DNA of 64,000 nucleotides, taken from positions 114,416-178,415 of the forward strand of contig CAMXCT020001119.1 of the NCBI GenBank assembly GCA_947184155.2, read 5' to 3'. Of the stretch, positions 30,690 through 40,684 are shown piece by piece. Made by a program: the position numbers and the translations under genes. Origin of the DNA: Cladocopium goreaui. Taxonomy: Eukaryota > Sar > Dinophyceae > Suessiales > Symbiodiniaceae. Numbering within the stretch: the first letter of the stretch is position 1; every line of letters starts with the position of its first letter. The notes beneath the pieces were generated by a model, which saw only the letters and a list, made by a program, of their open reading frames with translations, was not told where the DNA came from and did not search any database.

Positions 30690-30812
30690 TCACCAATCAT
30701 CTCCAATCATCAATCATCAATCACCCTATCATCAATCATCAATCACCACCAATCATCCAATCAATCATCCAATCAATCATCCAATCATCCAATCAATCAT
30801 CCCATACTACCA
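30690..30812. repeat. AATCATCC/AATCATCA minisatellite
   Basis: Units ATCAATCATC, CAATCACC and CAATCATCCAAT recur. Confidence 0.8.
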
Positions 30813-31153
30813 CAAATGGTCTCGAAAAAAAGAAACCCAAATGGTAAGTTTCTTTTTGGCTTTACCATTCATGTTGGATCCACCCCATTTCATAAACCAT
30901 CCCCAAGTCATCATCATGTTTATGGGTGGTATAGTATGTTTGCCATTCACAAATCAATAGGTTTAGATTATTGGCTTTCCCACATTACTTTATATACATA
31001 TATATATACATATATATGTATGTATACATATATATATATATATATGTATATGTAATTATATATACAGTATATATATATATTGATCTTGGGAGGAAAAAAA
31101 AACATTGAAACCATCCCCAGATGCTAAGTTTATTGTTGTGCTTAATGCTTTAC

Positions 31154-31233
31154 CAGCCATTCCCAGCCATCCTGTAGGCATAGAGAAGCAATCGGATGGA
31201 GCCCATGCCCCGTTGCCCGGCCATTTCTTGTGC
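31154..31233 (-). CDS. exon, AQEMAGQRGMGSIRLLLYAY
   Basis: A strong acceptor, AAATTTTCAG, and the donor TG|GTAAAG bound AQEMAGQRGMGSIRLLLYAY and RMAGNG. Unrecognised. Confidence 0.65.
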
Positions 31234-31356
31234 CTGAAAATTTTTTCGACGCGAGTTTCGACGCGACAACACGTGTGGTTTAGAGGTGTCCTGATATAAT
31301 ATCTATCATTCTCTATGGTTTATGGTGTGTATATATATATATATATATATACAGCC

Positions 31357-31877
31357 TCGTCCAGGCTTCTGGAACTACGTAAACCTGAATTAGGTTGGTA
31401 AAACTTGTCCATTCCGTGACGAAATTTCGTCGCGGAATTAACAAGTTTCATTTGGGTCATGTTCATCATCATCATCCTCATCCTCATCATCATCATCATC
31501 ATCAGTATCATCGTAGCATCAACTGCTGCCGCAAGTTCACATGAACGTTAACATCCCACTCCACCCCACCCCACCCCGCGTGTGCGTAGCATCAACTGCT
31601 GCCGCAAGTTCACATGAACGTTAACACCCCACCCCACCCCCACCCCGCGTCATCACCGCAAGTTCACATGAACGTTAACATCCCACCCCACCCCACCCCG
31701 CGTGTGCGTAGCATCAACTGCTGCCGCAAGTTCACATGAACGTTAACATCCCACCCCACCCCACCCCGCGTGTGCGTTGTGCGTGCTGCTGCCGCAAGTT
31801 CACATGAACGTTAACATCCCACCCCACCCCCCAATCGTATTCAGGTTTACGCAGTTCCAGAAGCCTGGACAAGCCTT
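31357..31877. mobile_element. TIR cassette enclosing a minisatellite
   Basis: The segment at 31360-31395 (GTCCAGGCTTCTGGAACTAC then GTAAACCTGAAT) is repeated inverted at 31841-31877. Between them are a (CAT)n tract and five units, 54 to 73 bp apart, of GCAAGTTCACATGAACGTTA followed by a CCACCCC tract, at 31531, 31604, 31658, 31726 and 31794. Both flanks are TA dinucleotide runs. Confidence 0.75.
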
Positions 31878-31987
31878 ATATATACATAAATACATATATA
31901 TATATATATATCCTATAGTATTCGTGGATGTTTTTGAACCAAGGAAAACATAGCTGGAGGTTTCCGTTTTGTCATGAGGCCCCGATG

Positions 31988-32095
31988 GCATCATCTAATC
32001 GTCACTGGTGGATCCTGCATCTGGGATTGGTTCCAGGGAGAATCTTCGCCGGAATCCATGGAAGTTTGATGCCCACCGCCCCAAACACCCCAGGT
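31988..32095 (-). CDS. candidate exon, MDSGEDSPWNQSQMQDPP
   Basis: The minus frame reads MDSGEDSPWNQSQMQDPPVT followed by IR and a stop. Third positions and composition favour this strand. Boundaries are not resolved. Confidence 0.35.
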
Positions 32096-32445
32096 ACATT
32101 TGGGGGTTATTCTCAGGTAAATATGGAGGTACGAGATGACAAAGTTACCCCCCCAGAATGTGGCTATCATTTAGCTACAATTTGGAGCAACCCTGGACCA
32201 ATATGAACATGTGAGAAACTGTGAAACCTGCAGATTTACCCTTGAACTAAGTATGGAAAAACTGCTCTTCAGCTTTGTGTTCCTGCTGGTCATTGCTGGT
32301 CATTGCTGGTCCAAACAATGTACGTCAGTTGGCGTCTAGCGGGTTCCTTCGAGCATTGGCACACCGGACCATGTGAGATCGGATGCAACACAAACCCAAA
32401 AGTCACCAGGTATCGATGGTTTCAAGCAACCAAAGGTTGTTTGGT

Positions 32446-32590
32446 ATCATCATCATCATCATCATCATCATGATCATAATCATCATCATCAACCATCAAA
32501 TATAATCAATAATCATCATGAACCATTAAGAACCAGCACTAGCCATACTAATCACATCATGATCATCATCATCATCATCATCATCCAGGC
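32446..32590. repeat. (ATC)n/(CAT)n microsatellites
   Basis: Two CATCATCAT runs, 32446-32500 and 32553-32587, flank a short non-repetitive segment. The second adjoins the exon at 32586. Similar tracts lie at 5498-5545, 24315-24370 and 31460-31505. Confidence 0.85.
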
Positions 32591-32675
32591 TCCAGGAGTA
32601 TTGCCGCACTGGCGAAAACCGCTGGCAGGTCACAAGTGTTGTCATCTCGCTGATGGCCCACCTTGCTGAAAGCTG
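32586..32675 (-). CDS. exon, AAFSKVGHQRDDNTCDLPAV
   Basis: The acceptor AACGTCAG opens AAFSKVGHQRDDNTCDLPAV and FASAAILLEPG, immediately followed by a (CAT)n microsatellite in the intron. The donor is unclear, with a GA type possible. Confidence 0.6.
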
Positions 32676-32866
32676 CTGACGTTTTATGTAGGATGATGGA
32701 TTAAGCCGAAAAAACACTTAGCAAACGACATAGCTATCTTATGTTATCTGAAAAAAAAAGCTGGAGAAACCACATTTACATATTTAGAAAAAAAAAGAAG
32801 ACTCAAAGATCTTCAGTAAATCGCAACATCTCTGGAAAGGTCTTACCACTTTGATCCACTTTGCAC

Positions 32867-32990
32867 CGTGCAATCTAAGGCACCCCCAGAAGTTGTTGGC
32901 ATCAGCATCATTGGGCTTTCCTGCACTGTGAGGTCACCGCACTCCGCCAACGAAAAGATCGCAGCCCCCAGATTCAAAAATTGGTTAAGA
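32867..32990 (-). CDS. exon, FLNLGAAIFSLAECGDLTVQ
   Basis: The acceptor AAACTAG|T and the donor ACG|GTGCAA bound 41 codons, LNQFLNLGAAIFSLAECGDL, TVQESPMMLMPTTSGGALDC and T. Balanced composition; unrecognised. Confidence 0.65.
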
Positions 32991-33030
32991 CTAGTTTAAG
33001 ACTATCAGATAGAAAAAAACAGTGAAACAA

Positions 33031-33155
33031 ATACCTGATTGGTGGTTTCAACCCCTCTGAAAAATATGAGTTCGTCAGTTGGGATTATTCTTCCCAATAT
33101 ATTATGGAAATTCATTCTTTCGCCATGTTCCAAACCACATCAAACCAGCAACCAG
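33031..33155. mobile_element. family-4 TIR element next to an exon
   Basis: CTGATTGGTGGTTTCAACCC, AATATGAGTTCGTCAGTTGG and a right end with CCAGCAACCAG. On the minus strand its edge is the donor of the exon 33253-33153. Confidence 0.7.
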
Positions 33156-33253
33156 ATAGAGATCTACAAATTTCACTGCGACGGGCCCTCCTTCAGCTTC
33201 ATTGGAATCTCGCAGTTCCGGATGCGACACACACCAGACCTCGATGGTGTTCA
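33153..33253 (-). CDS. exon ending at a family-4 TIR element
   Basis: The acceptor GATCTTAG|TG and the donor CTG|GTTGCT bound 33 codons: NTIEVWCVSHPELRDSNEAE and GGPVAVKFVDLYL. The donor GT is the first base of the TIR element at 33031-33155. The plus strand of this island is also open and protein-like, so strand is fairly but not fully certain. Confidence 0.5.
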
Positions 33254-33843
33254 CTAAGATCCCGCCATGGAAAGATCCACCCATTTTTCATGGGAAAATC
33301 ACCATTTTTCATGGGAAAATCACCAATTTTCTAGTCATTATATACCATAGTGATTTTCCATAGATATGGTGATTTTCCATAGATATGGTGATTACCATTA
33401 ACATTACCATAGCTATAAATGGTGATGTTCCATAATTATATTAAATTACCAGAGCTACATCATCTATTTCTATGGGTCATGGCTAACAAATCGAAAAACT
33501 GTTAGTCATAACTCTAGAGCGTAGTTTTTTTTAGTGACACGTGGTGACGATATTTGCTTCATATTGGTGAATATGTGGTTGATAATGTTAATACTGATGA
33601 ATATCTTGTTCAAACTGGTAAATAGTTGGTTCATACTGGTGAAGAACATGGCTAATATGGGATAGTGAATGGTGAATAGCAATCACTAGTTCATAGGCTG
33701 CATAGTTCAAATGAATCATGTTGTGCCCTTGTTTATTGATCGGTGATATATGCATCGGTGGTGATGGTGAATTGTCTTTTCAAATAGATACTGGTATACC
33801 TTCCCGTACTATCAGCTCTGCCAATCCCCGAGCCATTGGCATG

Positions 33844-33945
33844 TACCCTCTGGTAATTTAACATAGCTATTGAAAATGGCCATTTATAGTGGATTTACCC
33901 ATTGAAAATGGTGATTTTCTATAGTTATGCTAGTTTACCAGAGGC
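33844..33945. mobile_element. family-1 TIR hairpin element
   Basis: TACCCTCTGGTAATTTAACA to TAGTTTACCAGAGG. Confidence 0.7.
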
Positions 33946-34428
33946 CATACAGTATCAGTACGATGGGAAAATCATCGACAAAAACGGTGCTTCAAATGGG
34001 AGAATCATCGAAGCGCAGGGAATTGTCATGCCAAGAATTACTGGAGGATAAACCTTTCTATTGGTTTTTTTAAGGGATCTCCTAAGATATACTATCACAT
34101 ATATGACATATATTTCACTAGAAATACTGTAAGTGTGCCATCATTTGATGGCTTGAAGCATAATCCTTCAATGGCGGTATTACTCACCGACCATTTCACG
34201 GGATCTTCTATTTTTGGACATCATAAATGATAGGTACAGTTGCTATTGGGATTTATAATATCTATGTTTAAATATATGTATCTGATAATGTCAGAAAATG
34301 TCAGGCATTTTAAAATGTCAGAAAATGTCAGAACATATATCATTTTACCCTCTGGTAAATGTTTACATAACTATGGAAATTGGCCCATAGAAATAGTTGA
34401 TCTAATCACCTAATCATGAACAGTACCT

Positions 34429-34528
34429 TCCAGTAAATTAACATAGACCCTGCCAAATAGGGGTTGGAAGATTAGTTTCCACTAAAGATTGGTGATTTTC
34501 AGGGTCTATGTTAATTTACCAGAGGGTA
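34429..34528. mobile_element. family-1-like TIR element
   Basis: CCAGTAAATTAACATAGACC at the left pairs with GGTCTATGTTAATTTACCAG at the right. The interior differs from other copies. A half copy lies at 34345-34400. Confidence 0.65.
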
Positions 34529-34543
34529 GATCATCCATTAAAA

Positions 34544-34735
34544 CCTGGTGGTTGAGCCACCCCTCTGAAAAATGATGGAGTTAAAGTCAGTTGGCATGAT
34601 GACATTCCCAACTGAATGGAAATTCAAAAAATTCCATGGTTCCAGTCACCACCAACCAGTGATTATTAACCATTATTAACCATCATTAACCATCATTATT
34701 ACCCCATACTAAACCAATGTTCCAAACCACCAGGA
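34544..34735. mobile_element. family-4 TIR element, long form
   Basis: CTGGTGGTTGAGCCACCCCT, GTCACCACCAACCAGTGATT, a run of ATTAACCATC units and ATGTTCCAAACCACCAGG. The same order of modules occurs at 36311-36494. Confidence 0.7.
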
Positions 34736-34939
34736 AGTTGGGTTTACTCCAAAAAATACGGCACACAACAATTGACCACTTTTGACCGATGATTTTCGGA
34801 GGCCATCCAAAGCATCCCATGATATCAAGAAACAGCAGGAAGCTGATGGCTGATTTCAGCCATCATCATCCATCATCAACATTAAAATGATCATTAAAAT
34901 GATCATAAATAATCATAAATGCATGGTTGACATCAACAT

Positions 34940-35072
34940 ATATCAACATGAAGCTCATTAAAAAATTCTCGAGAGACAGTTTTTGTTTCTGTCTCTGTCT
35001 GGGATGGCCCACCAGACACTGCCAAAGGTCGAGCTGTAGAGATTCCACCTGGCGTTTTGACAGATGGTTCAG
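34940..35072 (-). CDS. candidate exon, LNHLSKRQVESLQLDLWQCL
   Basis: The minus frame reads MNLNHLSKRQVESLQLDLWQ and CL, ending at a possible GTGGGC donor. The plus strand also gives a plausible frame. Confidence 0.35.
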
Positions 35073-35426
35073 GTTCATCCCTTGGGAATCATGGTAAATC
35101 CGAAAATCCAAGCGACCATGCGACGACTTTCTGGGCATGCGACCATAAATGGGGAGCCCCAAGCTCGCTGGATGGTTTTATCATGGAAAATCCGATAAAA
35201 TGGATGATTTGGAGGTACCCCTATTTTAGGCAGAAAGGGAAACCCCCATATGTCACTTCAGTCACTTCTCCAACTCCAGGAACCTGCAAGAGGCTGCCTC
35301 TCCTTGAAATCGCCGCACAAATTGAAGATAATTTGAACATGGTTTTGTGCCCGAGCCGATACAACACACCAACATACACCAACGAGACGTCTTTCCGACG
35401 TCTTTCTGTCCTTCAGATTTCCCCAC

Positions 35427-35509
35427 AGTTTTCCCAGGACCAGCTCCCAGCCTCTTTATCTTTGGCTCCGGGCCATAGGGCACGTTGCGAGGTGGGCACG
35501 CAGCGCAAC
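35427..35509 (-). CDS. exon, LRCVPTSQRALWPGAKDKEA
   Basis: The acceptor ACACCCAG|G and the donor T|GTGGGG bound LRCVPTSQRALWPGAKDKEA and GSWSWEN. The longer plus-strand frame over this region lacks acceptor and donor sites at sensible places. Confidence 0.5.
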
Positions 35510-36178
35510 CTGGGTGTCATCAAATTAGGCCCAGTTCGATATGTATGTCTCATGGAAATGCCAGTGAAATGCCCATGTTTTTGGGGGATTTAGTACTAGA
35601 ATGTACTAGATCTAGTCACTAGTCATTCTGGTGGTATCTAATTTTTTCGGGGATGCTTGTGTAAGCGGGTCTATAGTTCGATGTATATCCAAAAAATGGG
35701 GCCTTGGCACCTGAAATCCACTCGCTCATCAGCAAATTTGATTTGATGAGTTTATGGGCATGAAATGGGGAATAAAAACATAGCGATTTGCAAACAAAAA
35801 GTAAGATAGAACAAATCATTTCTAGTATAGTAATAAATTGCAAAAACTCATCTTTTGGTATTGGATCCTATCGCAAAAACATATGACTATATATATAATA
35901 TTTATCACCCATCTTCTTATAATCCATACACCAAGGAGCAAGAGCTGGAAGATCGCGCGCCAAAGCTCGGGAGACTCCAAACGGCCACTGGAAGCCTTTC
36001 GCATGTCACGTGTGACACATGGGTTTCTATACTAGAAATGAGGAAGTTGTCGTGCATGTGGGGTAGATGATGGGGTAGATGATGGTAGATGTTTCATATT
36101 TCTTCCATGTGGGTAATCTCGAGCCCCATCTGTTTCAGTGTTGTCGGATGTTTCTTGCTTAATTTATGTATGTGTGTC

Positions 36179-36311
36179 TCATGTTTGTGATAGAAAGAGG
36201 AGATTGAGAGTGACCTGCTGGAAGCGACATATTAAAAAAAAGCTGCCGATTGCTGGTTGGAATATTATCCAAGGATATCGCAACGTATGATACAGAAAAA
36301 AATATGGAAAA
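36179..36311 (-). CDS. possible terminal exon after the element intron
   Basis: After the CAACCAG end of the TIR element, the phase set by the upstream exon stays open, reading FPYFFLYHTLRYPWIIFQPA, IGSFFLICRFQQVTLNLLFL and SQT to a stop. It is AT-rich and hydrophobic, so it may be chance or an unusual membrane C-terminus. Confidence 0.3.
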
Positions 36312-36494
36312 CTGGTTGGTGGTTTTTCGCCACCCGAAAAATATGAGTTCGTCAGTTGGGATGATGACATTCCATATGGAAAGTCATAAAAGCCATGTTC
36401 CAAAGCACCAACCAGTGATTATTAACCATGATTAACCATCATTAACCATCATTACCCCATACATTTCACCAATGTTCCAGTCACCACCAACCAG
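36311..36494. mobile_element. family-4 TIR element that may be a complete intron
   Basis: ACTGGTTGGTGGTTTTTCGC at the left and CAGTCACCACCAACCAGAT at the right, with AATATGAGTTCGTCAGTTGG and ATTAACCATC units inside. On the minus strand, bases 36491 to 36312 read GTTGGTGG at the start and CAACCAG at the end. Confidence 0.75.
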
Positions 36495-36604
36495 ATAAGA
36501 ACGACAAGTTTTGAAGGTGAAGCGTCATCAAAAACTCCCCCAAAATGATCCTCCAGGTAGCACCAGTGCTTTATTCTTCGTGCCTGGATGAAACTCCTCA
36601 CCAC
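36492..36604 (-). CDS. exon ending exactly at a family-4 TIR element
   Basis: The acceptor GTCCCAG and the donor TCTG|GTTGGT bound VVRSFIQARRIKHWCYLEDH and FGGVFDDASPSKLVVLI (37 codons plus two bases). The donor is the outer edge of the TIR element. If the element is removed precisely, the frame continues from 36311 for about 43 more codons to a TGA at 36179-36181. Confidence 0.6.
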
Positions 36605-36939
36605 CTGGGACGCCGATGTTTTGTTTCAACAGCTGGGAAACAAGCCATAGCCTAATAGCTATTGAAAATGGTAGTTTCATCGTCCATTTATAGATGATTA
36701 TGATTATATAATCTGATTTACCATGATTGACCCAAAATGGTGTGGCATTCCATAGCTATGTGAAAAATTACCAGGTACCCAAACTTTGGTTTTTTCGTTG
36801 CTGTAACCAACCCTCAGGAGCTGTGAAAGGCTACTGACAAGTGGAAATTGTCATAGCCAATCATTGGGTGTTTTTGATAAAGTAAGGTGGGAGAGCCTGG
36901 CTGCCATAAACCTACCATGGGGATGGTGAACATAGTAAA

Positions 36940-37046
36940 TACCCTCTGGTAAACTAACAGTTTGCTATTGAAAACGGCCATTTATAGTGGATTTTCCCAT
37001 TAAAAATGGTGATTTTCCATAGGTTATGTTAGTTTACCAGAGGGTA
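36940..37046. mobile_element. family-1 TIR hairpin element
   Basis: TACCCTCTGGTAAACTAACA to TGTTAGTTTACCAGAGGGTA. Confidence 0.8.
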
Positions 37047-37289
37047 TATGTAAATATACAAAACCCAATTTCAGAATGGTGATGACTTGTGGGATGGTGG
37101 CCGGGGTGGATCCCCATGGCATGCAGTCCCCAGAGGCTGCATCTGAAAGGATCCCCAATCTGACAGATACCCTGGCAAATGGCATAAATGTGTGGATTTA
37201 GTTGGTTGGTGTATATATATATATACAATTATATACATACATATACATATCGAGGATATATATATATATATTATCATTATATATCCCAC

Positions 37290-37407
37290 CTTGAAATGGC
37301 AAAAAAAAAGGTCCTAGTGATTCGCGGCCCTTTCGATAGGCCTCCACCACGAGCTTGCAGTGTGGCACCAGCAAGTGTGGCTCAGCTTCGGTTCGGTTTA
37401 CCAAGGC
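37290..37407 (-). CDS. exon, ALVNRTEAEPHLLVPHCKLV
   Basis: The acceptor TCGTGTCAG and the donor G|GTGGGA bound ALVNRTEAEPHLLVPHCKLV and VEAYRKGRESLGPFFLPFQ, 39 codons. GC-rich third positions; unrecognised. Confidence 0.6.
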
Positions 37408-37484
37408 CTGACACGAGACCGGGATCCACACTTAATGCGTGAATCTTATGTGTATATATATATATATTTATATATATATATTTA

Positions 37485-37593
37485 TACCATCTGGTTATTT
37501 AACAGTTCGCCATGGAAAATCCCCATTTTTAATAGGTAAACCATCTATTTCTATGGGCCATTTTCCATGGCTATGTTAAATAACCAGAGGGTA
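37485..37593. mobile_element. family-1 TIR hairpin element
   Basis: TACCATCTGGTTATTTAACA to TGTTAAATAACCAGAGGGTA, flanked by TA runs on both sides. Confidence 0.8.
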
Positions 37594-37623
37594 TATATTA
37601 TCCCAATAAAATGAATATGCCAT

Positions 37624-37730
37624 ATATCTGGGTCAGTTTTTTGATAGTTCACTAATCTGAAAATGTTGGGCCATTTGAGGATGATTTCCCTATTGTTTCC
37701 CCTACAAGTACTATGATTTACCGAGATATA
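37624..37730. mobile_element. family-2 TIR element, degenerate
   Basis: TATCTGGGTCAG at the left and ATTTACCGAGATATA at the right with the family interior GCCATTTGAGGATGATTTCC. Confidence 0.6.
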
Positions 37731-38006
37731 TGATCCCAATGGCTGGTATCTGCAGCGTATCTGCAGCCCTCGTCTTCGACTTTCGACCAAAAAAAAAGGA
37801 TCGTCCCATCTGCTTCGACTGCACCAAGGGTTGGTCGATTTTATAGCAGGGTCACAAGAAAGACATAGAAAGATATGTTTTTCCAGGAAATCATAGATGA
37901 ATATAGATGAACATAGATGATGGAAATAAAAAACAAAAAAACATTTTCCGGATGTCCGTAACTTCTATAAGAAAAATTCGGGGTTGCTGGATTTATCATT
38001 CCCAAG

Positions 38007-38072
38007 TTACAAGGAGGCCTCAACGAGTCGTACTGGCCAGCCAGTAGAGATGCCTGGCAGAGACACATCCAG
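38007..38072 (-). CDS. possible terminal exon, LDVSLPGISTGWPVRLVEAS
   Basis: The acceptor CATTGGCAG opens LDVSLPGISTGWPVRLVEAS and L, then TAA at 38007-38009. The plus strand is also open across the island. Confidence 0.45.
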   Translation of the reverse strand: MDVSLPGISTGWPVRLVEASL

Positions 38073-39032
38073 CTGCCAATGGTATCTGAGGTTTTTCCAC
38101 CTGAAAATGGTGAGGAAGTCAATGTCAAAATCAGAAAATTTACCCAAAAGTCAAACATGGCAATGGAGAATTACGTCCGTTGATAGATGATTTGACCATG
38201 TCATGTAAATGCAAAAAAAATACTCAATTTATAGGGGAATTCTCACTGCAATGTTTGATTGCTGAAGGGCATAATGATGTAATCAACAAAATTGGGGATT
38301 CATCGAAGTTCGCCACTTTTGTTGGGATGGGTCAAATTTGAAGACACCCACAGATTCATGGCCAAGTTAATTCATGTTGAGTATAAAACTCAGTAAACAA
38401 CATCCCATGTTCAGGCTATTCAAGGTTAATTCCTAAACGGAAGGGAGAGGTCAAGTTGGAGTATGGAGCGGACATTGGCGAACAAATAAGCATGCAAAAA
38501 AAAAATGGTGATGAGAACCGCAAGGGTATGTGGCCCGAAATCTATGATGGACGAAGGGACGAACGGATTGGGTAATGACGACCCGCGTCTCCGTAGATTG
38601 GAGCATCCACGACATGAAAGGTCTTTGAATGGCCCCTTTGGATTTTAGTTCAGATTCTGATACACATATATCGCATATCACCATTTGACAATATATACAC
38701 ACATATGCATAACAGCATTATAACATGTATAATTATATATCATGCATATGTGTAACATACCTCTACCAAATTATGCATAGACATATTGAAACATACAATA
38801 TCAACCAATATCATATATACACCCTAATATGATCTAATATGAATATGAACATTACACGTCCATACACGTACAATGGATACTACCTATGGTGATCCAATGC
38901 CGGTGGCCGCTCCCTCGCCTGCATCTTCCAAGGTCAGCAAAGATGAGCCGATCTGGGCAGGCCGAATCCAAAAACATCCAAAACCTCCAAGGAGGTGTCC
39001 GAAAATTCGGGTACCCCCTAAATATCCCTAAA

Positions 39033-39131
39033 TGGGTATGGATCAATACCTAATACCATTTTTAATGGGATGAACATCCATTTACCAGCTATTTTGATGT
39101 GAACAGAAGGGGTACAAGGTTTTGACACACT
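39033..39131. mobile_element. family-3 TIR element, reverse
   Basis: GGGTATGGATCAATACC, TGAACATCCATTTACCAGCT and GGTACAAGGTTTTGACACAC in order. Confidence 0.7.
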
Positions 39132-39233
39132 GCCGAATAATATCCCAGATCATCCATTGTCGTTTAATGTCGTTTAATGTCGTTTAATGTTGTTTTGGAG
39201 TGTCCTTATTTCATAAAGCAGCTGTTGGGCAAC

Positions 39234-39346
39234 CCCATGACTAGTCGCAGTGCGGGTCGTCGGTGCGCCTGGAAAATGGCCACGATGCTGAACTTCAGCG
39301 TTCGCTCGTTGAGGTCTTTCCGTCTCAACGTGTAGAGGATCCCCAC
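39234..39346 (-). CDS. exon, TLRRKDLNERTLKFSIVAIF
   Basis: The acceptor CCCACCAG and the donor GG|GTTGCC bound VGILYTLRRKDLNERTLKFS and IVAIFQAHRRPALRLVM. Basic and helical; unrecognised. Confidence 0.6.
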
Positions 39347-39649
39347 CTGGTGGGTGGCAACGGCGCCGCGTTTTGAAGATTCCAAGGAAGTTCTTGAACG
39401 TATCACTATGACATTCTATGACTAGATTCGTAATTGCAAATACCCGGCACTTGGGGTTATAAGATGTTATACACATGCTGTTTGTTCATACTATTTTCCA
39501 TCTGTTGGACACAGAAAAAAACAAAGAACAGTCGAAAAAATGGCACATTTTTTGCACTTCTTTGGGTGCCATGATGAAGCCATTGATTTTTAGTGGATGA
39601 ATCCGGGTTTGTCAATGGGGAAAATGATGATGAACCAGTGGATTGGTGA

Positions 39650-39739
39650 ACTAACATAGCTATTGAAAATGGCCATTTATAGTGGAATTTCCCATTAAAA
39701 ATGGTGATTTTCCATAGCTATGTTAAATTACCAGAGGGT
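39650..39739. mobile_element. family-1 TIR element, left end truncated
   Basis: AACTAACATAGCTATTGAAA to TGTTAAATTACCAGAGGGTA; the outer CCCTCTGG of the left end is missing. Confidence 0.65.
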
Positions 39740-39835
39740 ATATTGATGGCTGGTCATACCAACATCAACCAACAACCAACTAAATCTATCTAAATCTCGA
39801 CTATAAGAGTATACAAAAGTGTGAAATCTGTATCT

Positions 39836-39897
39836 TGCATCCTGCCATGGTGTTTGCCAATTGTGGACGAGGCGGTCCAACAAATCTGGTTGCATCT
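39836..39897 (-). CDS. candidate exon, two plausible frames
   Basis: The acceptor CATCCCAG is followed by open frames reading MQPDLLDRLVHNWQTPWQDA (phase 1 entry) or DATRFVGPPRPQLANTMAGC (phase 2 entry). The second is in phase with the exon at 40605. Confidence 0.4.
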
Positions 39898-40604
39898 CTG
39901 GGATGATCATCCCGATATATCCCGATGAGCAGATTTACGTCATGACGCTTGTGTCGCACAACAAATATCAACTGACTATCTGTAGGTATGATTTAGAAAT
40001 TGGTGAGATATTGGTAAAATTTGATATATTGATGACAGATATTTTGAATATCAATATACATCTCTGTAGGTAAAGAAAAATGTGTTTCTAAAATTTGGTG
40101 AGATATTGGTAAAATCGACGAACCCCGACAAGAAAGAATTGGCGAGATGTATACCCATCATATCCCATCATATTCCCATCGTAGATATCCCCATGCTTGT
40201 TGATTAAATTTGGATCCAACTAGGTCCTATTTTGGACTATATCCCCACTTCATGATGCATAATTCGCTCTATTTACCTCCACTAAACCATAATAATCTCC
40301 ATCAAATCGAACCACTCGGGTTTGAAATAGATTACCCCAAAATCACCTCCAGAATCCATTGGTTAATCATTAATTATCCCAATTTAAAATGTTCACTTGG
40401 GGATATACCATGATATACCCCATTTTCAGCCACATCCAAATATCATAACAACTTGATAATTAGTGATAATTATATATCCCATTAAGTGCCTTCCATCAAA
40501 AAAAAAACTCCCCAAAATCCATTGGTTAATATTGGTTAATCATCATCCCTATTTAAATGGCCAAGAACTGTTCTCAGTTTTTCAAATCCTTTCCCGCCCG
40601 CAAC

Positions 40605-40684
40605 GGGTGCCCCCAACATGCGCGCAAACACTGAGTTCCTGCATCGACGGAACCTCCCATGGCACACTCCTCGGCCGCGAAAAG
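40605..40684 (-). CDS. exon just below the 10-bp satellite, LFAAEECAMGGSVDAGTQCL
   Basis: The acceptor TAAATTCCAG and the donor CC|GTTGCG bound LFAAEECAMGGSVDAGTQCL and RACWGH. Phase 0 entry agrees with the exon at 49620, which puts the satellites in one intron. In phase 2 it could continue into 39897 as DATRFVGPPRPQLANTMAGC. Confidence 0.6.

Noticed and set aside
35057-35593. A 178-codon plus-strand frame
   Set aside because: It has no acceptor or start context, its composition is less coding-like than the minus strand, and the minus strand shows a bounded exon (35509-35427) in it.
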